NCBI GenBank assembly: GCA_035610365.1
Contig: CM069435.1
Span: forward strand, 91,359,389-91,423,388
Reading direction: 5' to 3'
DNA length: 64,000 nucleotides
From: Aquatica leii
Lineage: Eukaryota > Arthropoda > Insecta > Coleoptera > Lampyridae
In this document: positions 25,001-38,200 of the stretch, in pieces
Layout of the letters: every line of letters starts with the position of its first letter
Position numbering within the stretch: position 1 is the first letter of the stretch
Position numbers and translations under genes: made by a program
The notes under the pieces: model-generated
What the model was told of the DNA's origin: nothing
What the model saw: only the letters and a program-made list of their open reading frames with translations
The model's database searches: none

Positions 25001-28000
25001 ACATTCGGTGAGGTTGTTCGAATCAGTTGAAAAGTGTGTCTGCCGTGTTATTACATTTGATTGGAAATAGTTGTTGTTGCATTATGGCTAGAAAATATTT
25101 GTCTCAGCGTGAAGTGGAAGAAATAGCTAGCAATATTAATTTACTGAATGATATTGAAGATGAAATTTTATCTGACGATAGTGATGCCGAATTTGAAGAA
25201 GTAAGTGTACCTGATGTAAATCCGATTGTTCGGAAGACGATGACAGTGATGATAACTCGCCCAATGATAAAGATATACTAGTGGGTAAAGATGGTTCCAT
25301 ATGGAAAACAGATAAGCCTCATGTTAGAACACAAAATCAGCGAAATATTCTAAAAACACCGCCAGGATTAACAAAATTTAGTGATTATATTTTAACATGC
25401 TTAGATGCTTTCTATTTATTTATCTCGGAAGACATTATGGACATAATTCTTAGAAAAACAAACATTCGAGCTAGAAGAATTGTAGGCGATACGTAGAAGC
25501 CAGTAGATGCGCATGAGTTACATGCATTTTTTGGATTACTGCTTCTAGCTGGTGGTTTGAAAGCACGCCAAGAACCAATATTGGAGCTGTGGAGTACGAA
25601 ATACATGTCTCTCCATAGACCAATTTTTTGTACTGCAATGTCTCGTAATCGAATGAGAGAACTTTTGAAATACATTCGATTTGACGATATGGACACCCGA
25701 GAAGAACGACGGGCAACAGATAAATTAGCAGCTATTCGTAACATTTACGATATTCTCGCTGCAAATTGCAAAAAAATCGAATAACCCTAATGCTGAAGTA
25801 TGTATTGATGAACAACTTGTTTCTTTCCGTGGAAAATATCCCTTTTGAGTGTATATGAAGTCGAATAAATACGGAATTAAAATCTGGGCTTTATGCGATG
25901 TTAGTAACAGATATTGCTGGAATTTCTAAATATATACTGGAATGGTAGACAACGCTCCAGAACGGGAACAAGGTAAAACACAATTTTCTCGTTTTATGCA
26001 CGAGTATAAAATTTCATTTCTAGGGAAGCGGGTAGTTTTGGATTTGGTTGAGGGTTTGAGAGAAGGTTATGGTATTACCACAGATAATTTTTTTACGTCT
26101 ACGTCTTTGGCGAAGGAGCTACTGCAGCAATCAAAAACCTTGACCGGAACAATTCGTAAAACACGTAGAGAAATACCAAAAGAATTTTTGCCAAAAAGAA
26201 ATCAAGCAGAATACTCAAGCGAAATTCTATAAGGAGAAAACACAATTTTAGTATCTTACGTACCTAAAAAATATCGAAGCGTTATGCTACACCAAGATTT
26301 GGAATTGTCCGGAGAAGACCTCAGTTACAAACCGCAAGTTATCTTGAACTATAATAGCTGCAAAGAAGCTGTGGACAGCGTCGATAAAATGGTGAAGGAA
26401 TACTCATGCAGAAGAAATACAAATCGCTGGCCTCTTGTTTATTTTTTTAATTTTCTTGATATTGCTGCCATGAATGCATTTATTCTATACACTACGAAAT
26501 TTGGAAATTTTGAAAAAGGGAAAACATCCCGAAGGAGATTATTTTTGCAAAAACTTGGGTTTGAATTAGTAATCCCACATATGAAAAAACGTACACTTCA
26601 AGGATTACCAAGACGTGCAGAATGTAATAGCGATGGTTTTGGCAGACACAGAACCAAAGGAAGTGGGACCGCAAGACGAAACTATCGCTCCTCCAAAAAG
26701 AGGTCGTTGTAAGATATGTCCAAGAGCAAATGAAAAAAAATGTTCGGAAACATGTGAAAAGTGCAAACTCTTTGTATGTAAACAACATTGCCAGAAAAAA
26801 ACTACAATAATATGTAATAGTTGTTGCCCTCACTAATTTATGTTTACATTTTATTTTTATATTTTTATTAGTTTATATGAAATCTAACGTTAATTTAAAA
26901 TATTAATAAAGGGTACCATTACAAATGAATCGGTTTTTCTTTAGAAAATAAGAAATCTGACCCCACTTCGTAATCGGCGCCTCAAAAATTGCTTGGTAAT
27001 CCGAAGGTTAAAGGTGAACGTTATTCTGGCACTTGGTAATCTCTGTTCGAGCAATTAAGTGTTGTATTCAACTCGTTTCTTTCTAAATTGGCCGTTTTTT
27101 TCCTTCGAGGACTTTTAAAACTTTCGTTTCACTCGGGTTTAAAAATGCCCGCTCGTGAAAAAAACGGTCAATTTACACAGAAACTGGTTAACTAATGACT
27201 GTAAACGTAACTAATTACATTTGTAGGTATCTGATTCCGCTAGCAACAATGTTTTATCTGCATGCTAAAACACTGGAAACTGCAAGAATCGAAGATAGAA
27301 ATCAGGAAACTGTTTTGCAAAGTAACTTCCATTCTAGTGCAACAAGTTTTCGGTAGGTTGTTTTGTATCTCAACACTTGATAAAATTGTTTTAATATCAT
27401 TAATAAATGATCAATTTTAATTAGAATAAAGAAATTTAAAAATTTTAAAAATCACTTAGGTAAATATAGTAATAAATTTCATTAAAAAATATATCAAAAT
27501 TTTGCTGTTACAAGTACTTACATGGATGTTGGGAATAACCACACTAACATCCAGTCAAGTCCAATAAACTAAATAACGTTTTTATAATATTACTTTAACG
27601 TTATAAGATTATATTTTTTTACTGTTATACCGGTAACGTAATGATTATGGTATCAAAAATTGATTGAAGCAGTACAATGTTATATACACTAGGTGTCCGG
27701 ATAACGGTACGAAACGGTAGTATCTTGACAATAGTAAATTATTTTTAAGTTCGTAAATCCGCCGCGTAACTGCTATGAAGAAATATCAAGTTCATGATAT
27801 CTCGAAAACTTAAACGATGAACCAAATCTTTAAAAAATAATTTGATACACTGAGTGATACGATCTCATTTTGCTTTATGATATTTTTTCGTATTTGTCGT
27901 CATAACAGTAAGGAAAGTCAATGCATTTTGCATTGTTTACGTTTTAATGTCTCCTGAACTATTCAATCTATTTGAACATGTTTGCTCTCGTTTAAGAACA

Positions 28001-29207
28001 TTCATTAAACCGATTCGTTTAAAATAAATTAACTAGAGGGTGTTATCTGCAACGATAACACATTTTTGTGATTTTTTAAAAAAAGTTAAATAAAGCGAGA
28101 CTATTTTTGTAACAGACTTTGGTAGTTTGAATGTATGGCGTGGAATCGTAAAAAAAAACAAGAAAAGTCAGCTACGGTACACACTTCCACAAAATTCAAA
28201 AAAAAAACTTATGGAATTGGTACAACTAAAGATATTTGCTTTAAAAAAAAACTGGTGTGGCCACCACACGACTTTCCTATAAGGAATGATGAAGAAATGT
28301 ATTTTTATAAGGTTGTCATAAAACCACTTTGAAGTGATATGTTTGTATTAAAAACGATTAGTAAATCGCCAATTAACCAGACTTTTGTGCAACCGGCTAT
28401 TTATTTTTTCTTAAAAAAAATCGTTGCAGGCAGGATTCGAACCTAGATTAAATGGAACTCACTTTAGATAATAAATTAAATATCTAATAAACTGTTAATG
28501 TTAGAAAAAAATTTATTTGAATAAATTGTTAGGAAGAAATATCTTTATAAATAAAAATACTTCCAATAATTTACATTCGTACAAAATTATATAAGAAAAA
28601 CTGTTCAAAATGGCGGATACACGTACTTCCGCTATCTTTATCAAATCTTACTTTTGATAAAGCCGAGAGAATATGAAAATTCAACTCAATGTCTCTATAC
28701 CAAATTTCAGGTTACTAGAACTTTTGGTTCGAGAGTTATCGTGGGTACATCGTTACACACAGACAGACACAAACACAGACCCCTAAAATTTTTTTGCCAA
28801 AAATATTTTTTTCTGACTTAGGAGACCTTGAAACGTAAACTTATGCAAAAAAAAATTTTTTTTAATCGTCGCAGGCAAGATTCGACCCTAGATCATATAA
28901 TGAAATTCATTTTAAATTGTAAATTAAATATCTAATAAACTGTTAATGATAAAAAAAAATTTATTTGAATAAATTGTTAGGAAGTATTGTCTCGATAAGA
29001 AACTATAAAAATAATTCGAATAATTTATATTCGTACAAAATTATATAAGAAAAACTGTTAAAAATGGCGGACACACCGACTTCTGGTTTCTTTATCAGAC
29101 CCATCTTTTGATAAAACTGAGAGAATATGAAAAGCCAGCTCTATACCAAATTTCAAGTTACTAGGACTTTCGGTTCGAGAGTTATCGTGGGTACAACGGT
29201 ATACACA

Positions 29208-29242
<35 letters not shown>

Positions 29243-32200
29243 GTAAAAGTTATAAGACCACATTTTTTTGACGAAATCCTTAACGAAGAAAGGTTTTTAA
29301 AATTTTTCCACTACTTTTAGAAAACGTCTACTTAGAAACAAGAAGAAACATGTGGCTCCAGCTTGATGGTTGTCGGGCGCATTCTAGCCGAAACGTGCGT
29401 CAGTGTTTAGACTTTTTACCAAAAATCACAAAAATAAGTAATAGCCAACGCAGTTTATTTTACACTAAACGGTTCAACAAAAAAATTCTGTCGAAAGACC
29501 ATAAAATGTTCTTTCAAACGAGATCAAAAATATTTAAATAAGGTTGAATGGTTTAGGGCATTGGCTTCTCTCTCCCTTAAGACATATACAAAAAAAAAAC
29601 ACAAAGCAAAATAATTCCGTATTACTCAAGCTAGCAAATAATGTTTTCAAAGATCTGTCTTGTCGCTCAAATTTTCGAGATACAGTAAAGTTTATGTTTC
29701 TTTATAGCAGTTACGCTCCCTAGCACTGGATTTACGAACAAAATAATTTCCAGTCGTTTCTCTTGCCCACTTTAACTAAAAAATTTTTTACTCAAACTTC
29801 TAGGCCCTACCATTGTCGAGATAAAGGTGCTTCGTACCCTTCCCGAACACCTTGTATAATATTCTTACGTTGTACAAAAAATAATTTACTTAATTAGACA
29901 TGCTTGTAAGACGTCGATAAATCATAAATTTCTTTATTTAAATACTTACTTACTATGTTTGATAATATCAAGAAAATTTGTATTAAACTTTTTTTAAAAG
30001 AATTTAAGAAATAGCCCTCATAAAGGAACAGCGAAGGCTTGCGCGACCGGAAAAATAAGGAAAAAAAACGTTTAATCTTTTTGTAATTTGCGTTCGTGTA
30101 GACATATAGACACAAATCACTTAAGTTTCCAACTCAACCACATCAAGATTTTAATTCAAAATCAAAGTTATCTGACGAGGTTAGTTTATTTGCATTGGCG
30201 TTAATTAAAACTGTGTGGATACATCATATTTAGTTCAATCGTGCAGAAACCAAATTGTTACGTCAGAATTTGCTAACAGAAGCAAAATGTTGGGTTATTA
30301 CAAGGCCGTTGACACAATAACGTTAATGTTTTTATTTATAAATGTTTGTGATAGTTTCTAAATTATGTTTGCCATGATAAGAGTAATAACATTTTTTTAA
30401 CGTGATTTTTACGCAACAGATATGGTCGTTATTCTAAAGCTACGTTTATTTAATTTTACTAAATATTTAAAATTGTTTGGATGTATGCTAGTTGGTTACT
30501 TACGGGCACAATAAGACAAAAAGCCATAGTAATAATAATTGGTATAGGAAGATTTAGAAATTATACAATAAGTATACTTGTTAAATTAACTACTGATCAC
30601 CAACTATTGCGATATGATTGTTTCGTGTAAAAAGACGACGTAAAAAATTGTTAGATGGATATTACATCTAAACATGTATGGGAGACAAGCTATGATCGCT
30701 CACGCTCACTGTGTACTAATTTATTGTTTAAATTAAGTTAATACTGCAAAATTTATTAAAAAGTATCTAATTTAGAGTTGTTTATTTCAGGGGCAGTCGT
30801 GCTAGTATGTCACGTGATGGTAGTTGTGTACCGAATCAATTATATATATACATACTACAAAAGAAGATTAGTCAAAAATATCTTGCAGCCATGGTTACTA
30901 TATACGCTATTCTTTTATGTCCTTTAATGCTTCTTCGTCTTGCAACGGTTGCTGTTTCAGAGACAAACGAGAACAGTGGTCGTTTGGATATTACGTACAT
31001 TACTTTAGTATGGTTTGCATTTTTACCAACTTGTACAACACCACTTCTTTTCGCATTATGGCAAAGGAAACGGTAAGTAATTCATCTTCATAGTATTAAA
31101 TTTGAATAGAAATTCTTTTGGTAATTTTATACTATCAATAAATCATAAAGCGAATTAAAAGTTTATGCAAAACGTGCATGTAAGTATTGTTTATGTATAT
31201 ATAGTTTCTTACTTGATACTTTTATAAATGTTTGGTAAAAATTGAAATTACCAGAAATATAATGTTGGTACTACATTTATTACTAAATCTGTCAACTTGA
31301 CATTGACTTTAACATGTTTTTTTTATTTCAAGATTTTTCCACATGTCATATATTCAAATATTATAATTGACTTTGAACACATAGTTTCATCTGGGTTTTT
31401 ACTTTTTGTTTTGGCGCTCTAGGACCTTTTTTCCGCCGTTACAACACCAACAAACGAATATTGACGTATGCAATGTTGTAGCAGAAAAAAGTATTTAATT
31501 ACATATTATAATTACAATCACGGCAGTTTTTATAAATTTTAAATTTTGTTTTTTTATTATTTATTACAACTTCTTTGAATAAACACTCTGCTTACACAAA
31601 AAAAGCATGAAAAACAAATCAAATAATTAAATGTTGCACTTTTAAATGTATTACTCAACGAAATAGACTTGGTTAGTGATATGCGCGCAAAAATAACAAT
31701 AAACTAACAATATAAAACGACTCTAAAGATAATTAATTTACGTAGAACTGCACAATGATATTAAAAGTCTAGACAACTGCAATCCTACCCAAATTCAAAT
31801 GTTTTAGTGTGCATTTTAAAGTCACCAGCCAGGTCTATTTTGTTGAGCTGTACAACCTAAAATTGTCGGTAACTCGCCAGCTGTCAATAGCGAAATGTTA
31901 TCATTACTGATATAGTTGTAAAAAGATAGGACTGTTCTAAAACAAAAGTATAAATTCTAAATTTTTATGTTTTTGTACATTTATGTGATTAAACATAATG
32001 TAAACTTACTTATACAAAATTTATTAGTATCTAATCAACATACTTCATAGTTTTTTTTTAAAACCTGGAATTTAGTGGTTTATTTACTGCACTGTACAAC
32101 ATTTTACAATGTTGTCAAAGCAATAAAAACTGTGCATCATATGTATACTACTTCAAAAAAGTAATTGGACACTTTTAAGCGCGACCTGCAAGGTAGGCAA

Positions 32201-35200
32201 CAAAACTTACGTTATAACAGAACGGCTAGTTAAATTTGACAACATCAGCATTGTAGACATTACTTGCAGCAATATTACGAGGTTACTAACCATTCTTTAT
32301 AAGCACCGCCTCGAGCGTTTAAAGAACATGTTTTTTGCTGCAAATATGTATCTAAATTGTACCATAAAAGTTTAAAGTTTTTTTCACCGAATTTAATTGT
32401 TATTTATGAATAAATAAGTTTCATCTATAGCTCGAATAATGATAAACTGTATGCTCAAATATGAAACTACTGTACTAATTAGCCTAAAAGTCTTAATATA
32501 ACTGGATTAAATTAAAGAAAACATTCTGATTTACTTTGCAAAGGAAGTATTATCACCATTAAAACGTAATTCGTGGTCGAACAATTGCAGGTATAAATTC
32601 CCATTCTCTCTTTATAAAATCAAGTCTAATTTCTCAAACAAAACGCTAAAAAAACTCCAAATAAAATTTAAAAAACATACCTATGCTGTAAATCTAAAAA
32701 TCAAAAAATTGGAAAAATGCGAAATGCATTTTTCCGCTTTCTGAGATAATATAAATTTAATAGTAATGAGCTGAAATTTGCAATTTCGTAGTTTGCATTT
32801 TTTTAATGTTTTAGATTATTATAGTACCTACTACATTTTAATAGAAATAATATCTTATATTTTATTATGAATTATACATAAACACTATTTATATTACAAG
32901 AACAAAACTAGATACAGATAATCCAAAACCTAAATCATCCTAAATCGTAAAACATTTTTAAAAAGTATTTATTTTATTTAAATATTTGTATTTTACATGC
33001 TATTAATAGGTATAATATTCATTATTGGTTATACATTCCCGTAGACGGTTTGGCATCGAATTGATTAAATTGGCACATACATTAACTTCTCGAAATCTTA
33101 CCCACACGGTATCAATATGGTGATGCAAGTTGTTTATATTTTGTATTTCTATGTTATTGTTCAGTTCGTCGTTCCACCCACGCACGGCCGCCGCCCACAA
33201 ATTCTTTATAGGGTGCAAATCCGGTGACCAACGGATTCTTTCCACTTCCGGATGTTTTGAAGAACCATTCTTAAACTAGCGCTGCCGTATGTATACGAGA
33301 ATTGTCCTGAACAAACCAAATTAGTCTTTCGGGATAAACTGCTCGTACGGAATGCAACATAACGTCTTCCAAAATCATCAAGTAACTTTGAGCAGTTAAG
33401 CGTCTATCGACACGTGTTAATTATCCTGGGCCAGCCTCACTTATCCATCCCCAGAACGCAGCACTAATTCTCCGGTTTCTTTTGTTGGGTTGCACATGTT
33501 TTGATTCATATTTAAAGTTACGTGGTCTCTAAAGAACTTTTTTGCTATCTTGGGAAGTGCAAAAGGTTTTTTTATCTGAAAAAAAATACCCTTCCAATCA
33601 AAATTTAAATGTTCTTTTGAGAACTGCAATTTCCGGTAGGCACTTTCTTCAGTTATTACAGGTTTCTTTATAGGTCGATAGCCGCTTATTCCTTTAGTTT
33701 TCAAAGTATTCCTTATTGTTTGCAAACTGCATTGTGGCTGTAGTCTTTTGCGAATGATGGCGGAAGTTGTAAATGGAGTCAATCGAGCAGCTTGGATAAT
33801 GTATTTTTCAACTCTGAATAAGAGAGATGGCCTTCCACTTCTATAGGCGGTCTGCAAAGACCGCGCCTTGTTCTTCGCGTTGAACCCAATAATTGACCAC
33901 ACTTTTGTAATAAAATAAATAATAATTAATTAAAACTGCGCAAAAAGGTTTACGTTTACTGAAAGACACCGATAGAGTCATGTTATTAATTTAAGTGAAA
34001 AAGTTACGTTTAGTTTACGTTAGCAGTACAAGGTTAGCAGAATCAAATAAAATATAGTTAGGAATTTGTTGCGAAAGAAAAAAAATTGTAACATTTTTAC
34101 TTTTTTAGTTATGCGTTTTTCGGCTAACTTGAGGCAGTACACCATTCTAAAAAGTGCTTTGATGAATTTATTTCCTGTTTAAAATGTGTGTAAAATAATA
34201 ATAAAGCTGTCAGCTTTACCGAATACCTATTTATTAAAACATTGTTTAGAATGGTGTACTACTAACTTGCCTTAAGTTGAATGCATAATTAAAACTGTAA
34301 GAAAACTATAAGTTTTTTCTTTTGCAAGAAATTAGTAACACATTCCTAATTATTTTTTATTCGTTTTTGCTAACTTTGTATTGCTAACTTGAGAGACGTG
34401 AAAAACTTGATATCCAATTGCTATGCGACTAAAACTTTTATAATTTCATTATAAACAATTTCCTGTGATGTAGGTGAATAATTGTGCAATCTGAATTATA
34501 CATCATATAATACTTATAAAATAGGTATATATGTATACTCATGTTTACAATTGAAAAGACTGCTAATATTAAAGAATATTATCAAAAGCAAAATAAAAAA
34601 TTATCTTATTGGTAAACCCATACGTGCAGCAATTACTCGAATAGAAAATCTACATTCTCGTAAAGCAATAATCTTCCCTCTAAATTGACACACAAAACAA
34701 CACTAAATACTATACATTACAAAATGAATTTTAAGCAACTCCTAACTACTTAGTAATGGCGGATGTTTGGGCAGAAGGGAGCATTACTGGGGTTATGGAA
34801 TACCTCTCAGAAAAACGAGGTTTCGGGTCTCTGGAAATACTGCTTTAAGCGTAATTTTGATGAGAATTTCTGTATTCTTTCTTCTCAAATTTTAACTCGA
34901 TCTTTGATTTTGGTTTCAATACGAAATCCAAATGATAGCAAAATTCATAACTTTTGCTAAATGTAATGTTTTGTACCCTATATGGATTTATTAAAATTGT
35001 CAAAAAAGGCAAAATAATAAGTAAAAGTAAAGGAAAAAAGTATATAATAGTAATAAAAATTTAAAAAGAGTTTAAAAACTATAAATTATTAATGCTTTGT
35101 AATTATTTTTTTAAAAAGTTTTACTTCTTTGTTGATGTAAATCTTTATGGTACAATTTAGATACATATTTGCAGCAAAAAAACATGTTCTTTGAACGCGT

Positions 35201-38200
35201 AAGGTAGTGCTTATGAAGAATGGTTAGTAGCCTTGTAATATCGCAGCAAGTAATGTTTGCAATGCCAATGTGAAATTTAACTAAGCGTTTTGTTATAACG
35301 TAAGTTTAGTTGCCTACCTTGCAAGTAATTTTTTGATCTACACTCTATAAGCTATTACATTTTTAACATCACATCATGTCACACATGTAATGTTAATATG
35401 TTATAATATTTGTACTCATCGGTACTATAGTAATCTGTAATTTGTCGATCACAAAATGGCGTACTGTCAATTCAAGAAAAATATATTTTATTTTTTACTA
35501 AGATACGTAACTACATACATAACAACCTGGACATAATCGAGAAAGCGTTATGGATTCATAACATACTTAAGTTATTATATTTTTTTCATATTTTTGTTTA
35601 GATGTAGATGGTAACAAGTTTTTTGTTTTTCTTTGTGTCATTTTTTATATCATATTTAAGTATAATTCTTACGCAATCGTTATTGCAAAATTAATTCTAA
35701 CAAACAAATGATTAAACGTCAAATTATTTATTGTTATAGAATACTATATATACTTGTAGATTTAGTAAAATAAAAACTGAAGTAACTGTTCATTTTTTAT
35801 TTTTATGTATTAATTAAAAAACAAACATTTGTATGCACCCATCAAGCAACATACATCTTTTGGGCCAGAGAGCCTCAAGCTGCATCACGTTGCTTTCGGG
35901 CATAATCATCGTACTTTGTGGATAAAAAGCTATTATTTTTCACTTTGTTATAATTTAATATAATGGCTAAGATACGAAATGCGCAATCATCTACATACCA
36001 ATTGGGGCATAATGAGAGAGCGTTATGGATTTATTACGCCCTCAAAAATGATGTCATTTTTCCTCATATTTTTGTTTAAATTTAGACGATATAATTTCTA
36101 TTTATTTTTGTGCATTTTTTTTAACATATTTGGGTATAATACTTAAACATTCATTGTGATTGTAAAATTTTGACAAAAGATTAAACGTCCAATTATTCAT
36201 TGTTATATATAAAATAATTGTTCATTTTTAGTTTTTATATTATATAGAGTAAACAATAAAATCTTGTAAGCATCACTGACCTTACTGGATGATTATGCCC
36301 ATCAAGCAACATACATCTCTCAGGCTGTATCACGTTGCCGACCGGGCATAATTATTGTAATAACGCTTTTGGTGCATAAATAGCTACAACGTTTGTTTGA
36401 TAACTAACACAAATGTTTAGTTAGTTAAGTGAACATTAAATATTTAAGTTTATTATTTTAGACTCGCAAAAATAAGACGTGTTTTGTTTGGAGACCGTGA
36501 TTTGCAACAGTCCTTTGAACTTGTAACTATTTCTAGTAGTATACCAACTCATAGAAATGTTTGTCAAAGAAATCTATTAACTCGCTGCAGTCAAGATGAA
36601 CATTCTGTAGGTGACAGTCGTCGTCCAGATTTAGTTCCTGCAATGCCTACAAACAGAGTACGGTAAGTTAATAAATAAAATGTTTTTCTCTTTAAGTTTA
36701 CACTTTTTTGACATTTTCGTACACCGAAAAATGAACTCCATCAAAATCCGTTGAGAAAAAATATGAGTTCTTCAAACTTTATTATTTAGGAAATAATCAA
36801 TTTAATCCATGTTTTACGAGCTCACGGTATGATATTAAAAGACGAATATACTTGATTAGTTTAGAAAATTTATAATTATATCTTTTATTCTCCTCATTTG
36901 TTTTATCGGGGCATGACCACAACGGCCACTTACCACAACGGCCACCCGGAAGTGTGGCCGTTGTAGTCACGACAACAACGGCCACCGTGACCATAACGGC
37001 CACCGTGACCATAACGGCCACCTACCAACTTTAACCACTTCGGCCACCGTGACCATAACGGCCACCTATTCTATTGACCACAACGGCCACTATGACCACA
37101 ACGGCCACTTGCATTTTTGACCATAACAGCCACCGTGACAACAACGGCCACCAACGCCTGATTTGAAAATCGACTACCGACGCCAGTTACAGCGACCTCT
37201 GTGACTATAATGACCACCTCTGCTCGTAACCACAACAGCCACCTATTTTGTCGACCACAACGGCCACCGCGACCACAACGGCCACCGCGACCACAACAGC
37301 CACCGCGACCATAGCGACTACCAATCGTCATTCATCATGAGTTTTGATGATATTTAGTTTGCATTTCTAGCTTGATGGTGTCTTTTTCATTTTCTTTTGT
37401 GGTCATCCATTGTCAAAATAGAGCGTGTTAGGTAGTATTTCAAAGCTTGCAAATTGTGCTTATTGGATACATAAATATTTTTTATTTTAGTTAACTATTC
37501 GAAACACAGAATTATACCAATTTGAGTTTTACACTATGTCGTTTAAGTTGTATTTACATACATTAAATAATGGGTTAGAAATCTAATCAAAATACCTTCA
37601 ATTTTATATGGCACGTACACGAATGTGTGAGCGACGCTGCACTCCCTAGATTTGTTGAGTAAACATTAAATATGTAAGCTTTTTACACTTCAGTTTTGAG
37701 AAATAAATCATGCATGCACTAATTTTGATTAACAGGAGATGTAGATATTTCTATGTATGTATATAATCAAAACAAAAAAAATAAATTTCTATACGCTTAC
37801 GATTGAAGTGTGTCTAAATACCGCGAGAATACCGCATCGATTGGTATTATCAGCTATAATACCCCTAGAGCATTGATAATACCAAGATAAGTTGGTCATA
37901 GAAACTGTTGAAAGCGTGTTTCTTGGCCATCGGCCTCGTGCTATTACATTAAACAAACAAGCTTGAACAACAAAATTTTCAGTATTTATCAATTCTCCAA
38001 GTGTATTCGGTAAGATAATTTTTTACTACTTTCCAAATAGAGCAAAAGAGTTTAGTACCAGACGGACAAACGGGATTCAGAAAGGGAAAAAGAGTAATAG
38101 ACAACATAGATATATTGAGACACTTGGTGAATAAGAGAGCTAAAGAAAAAAAGGGGGAAATGGTGGCACTGTTTGTAGATTTAAAACCAGCTTTTGATAG

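Larger units (their letters stand above)
27686..29857. mobile_element. Mariner-like element with long diverged inverted repeats
   Basis: The sequence from about 27686 (CACTAGGTGTCCGGATAACG) realigns, inverted, with the sequence ending at about 29857 (...CTTCCCGAACACCTTG). Further shared blocks are TACGAA, TCTxGACAATxGTA, TTCGTAAATCC, GCGTAACTGCTAT and ATCTCGAAAA, giving arms of about 190 bp. TATA lies at both edges, consistent with a TA target. A short transposase fragment lies at 29350-29420, and a two-unit tandem repeat sits between. The element is old and lies in GPCR intron 3. Confidence 0.7.
32146..35345 (-). mobile_element. Tc1-like transposon with about 210-bp inverted repeats
   Basis: The left end (about 32146-32375, with CAAGGTAGGCAAC, AACTTACGTTATAAC, ATTACTTGC, AACCATTCTT and AGAACATGTTTTTTGCTGC) returns inverted at about 35138-35345. 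The minus strand between encodes a broken Tc1 transposase. At 3.2 kb it is about twice the usual length, explained in part by a nested hairpin element at 34018-34396. It occupies GPCR intron 4, antisense to the gene. Confidence 0.85.

Noticed and set aside
28135-28332. 65-codon lysine-rich frame
   Set aside because: A-run driven, inside a mariner-like remnant, no similarity to its transposase.
28432-28455. Possible tRNA gene (antisense B box)
   Set aside because: No acceptor-stem pairing or A box at the right distance; it recurs in both tandem units, so it is part of a repeat.
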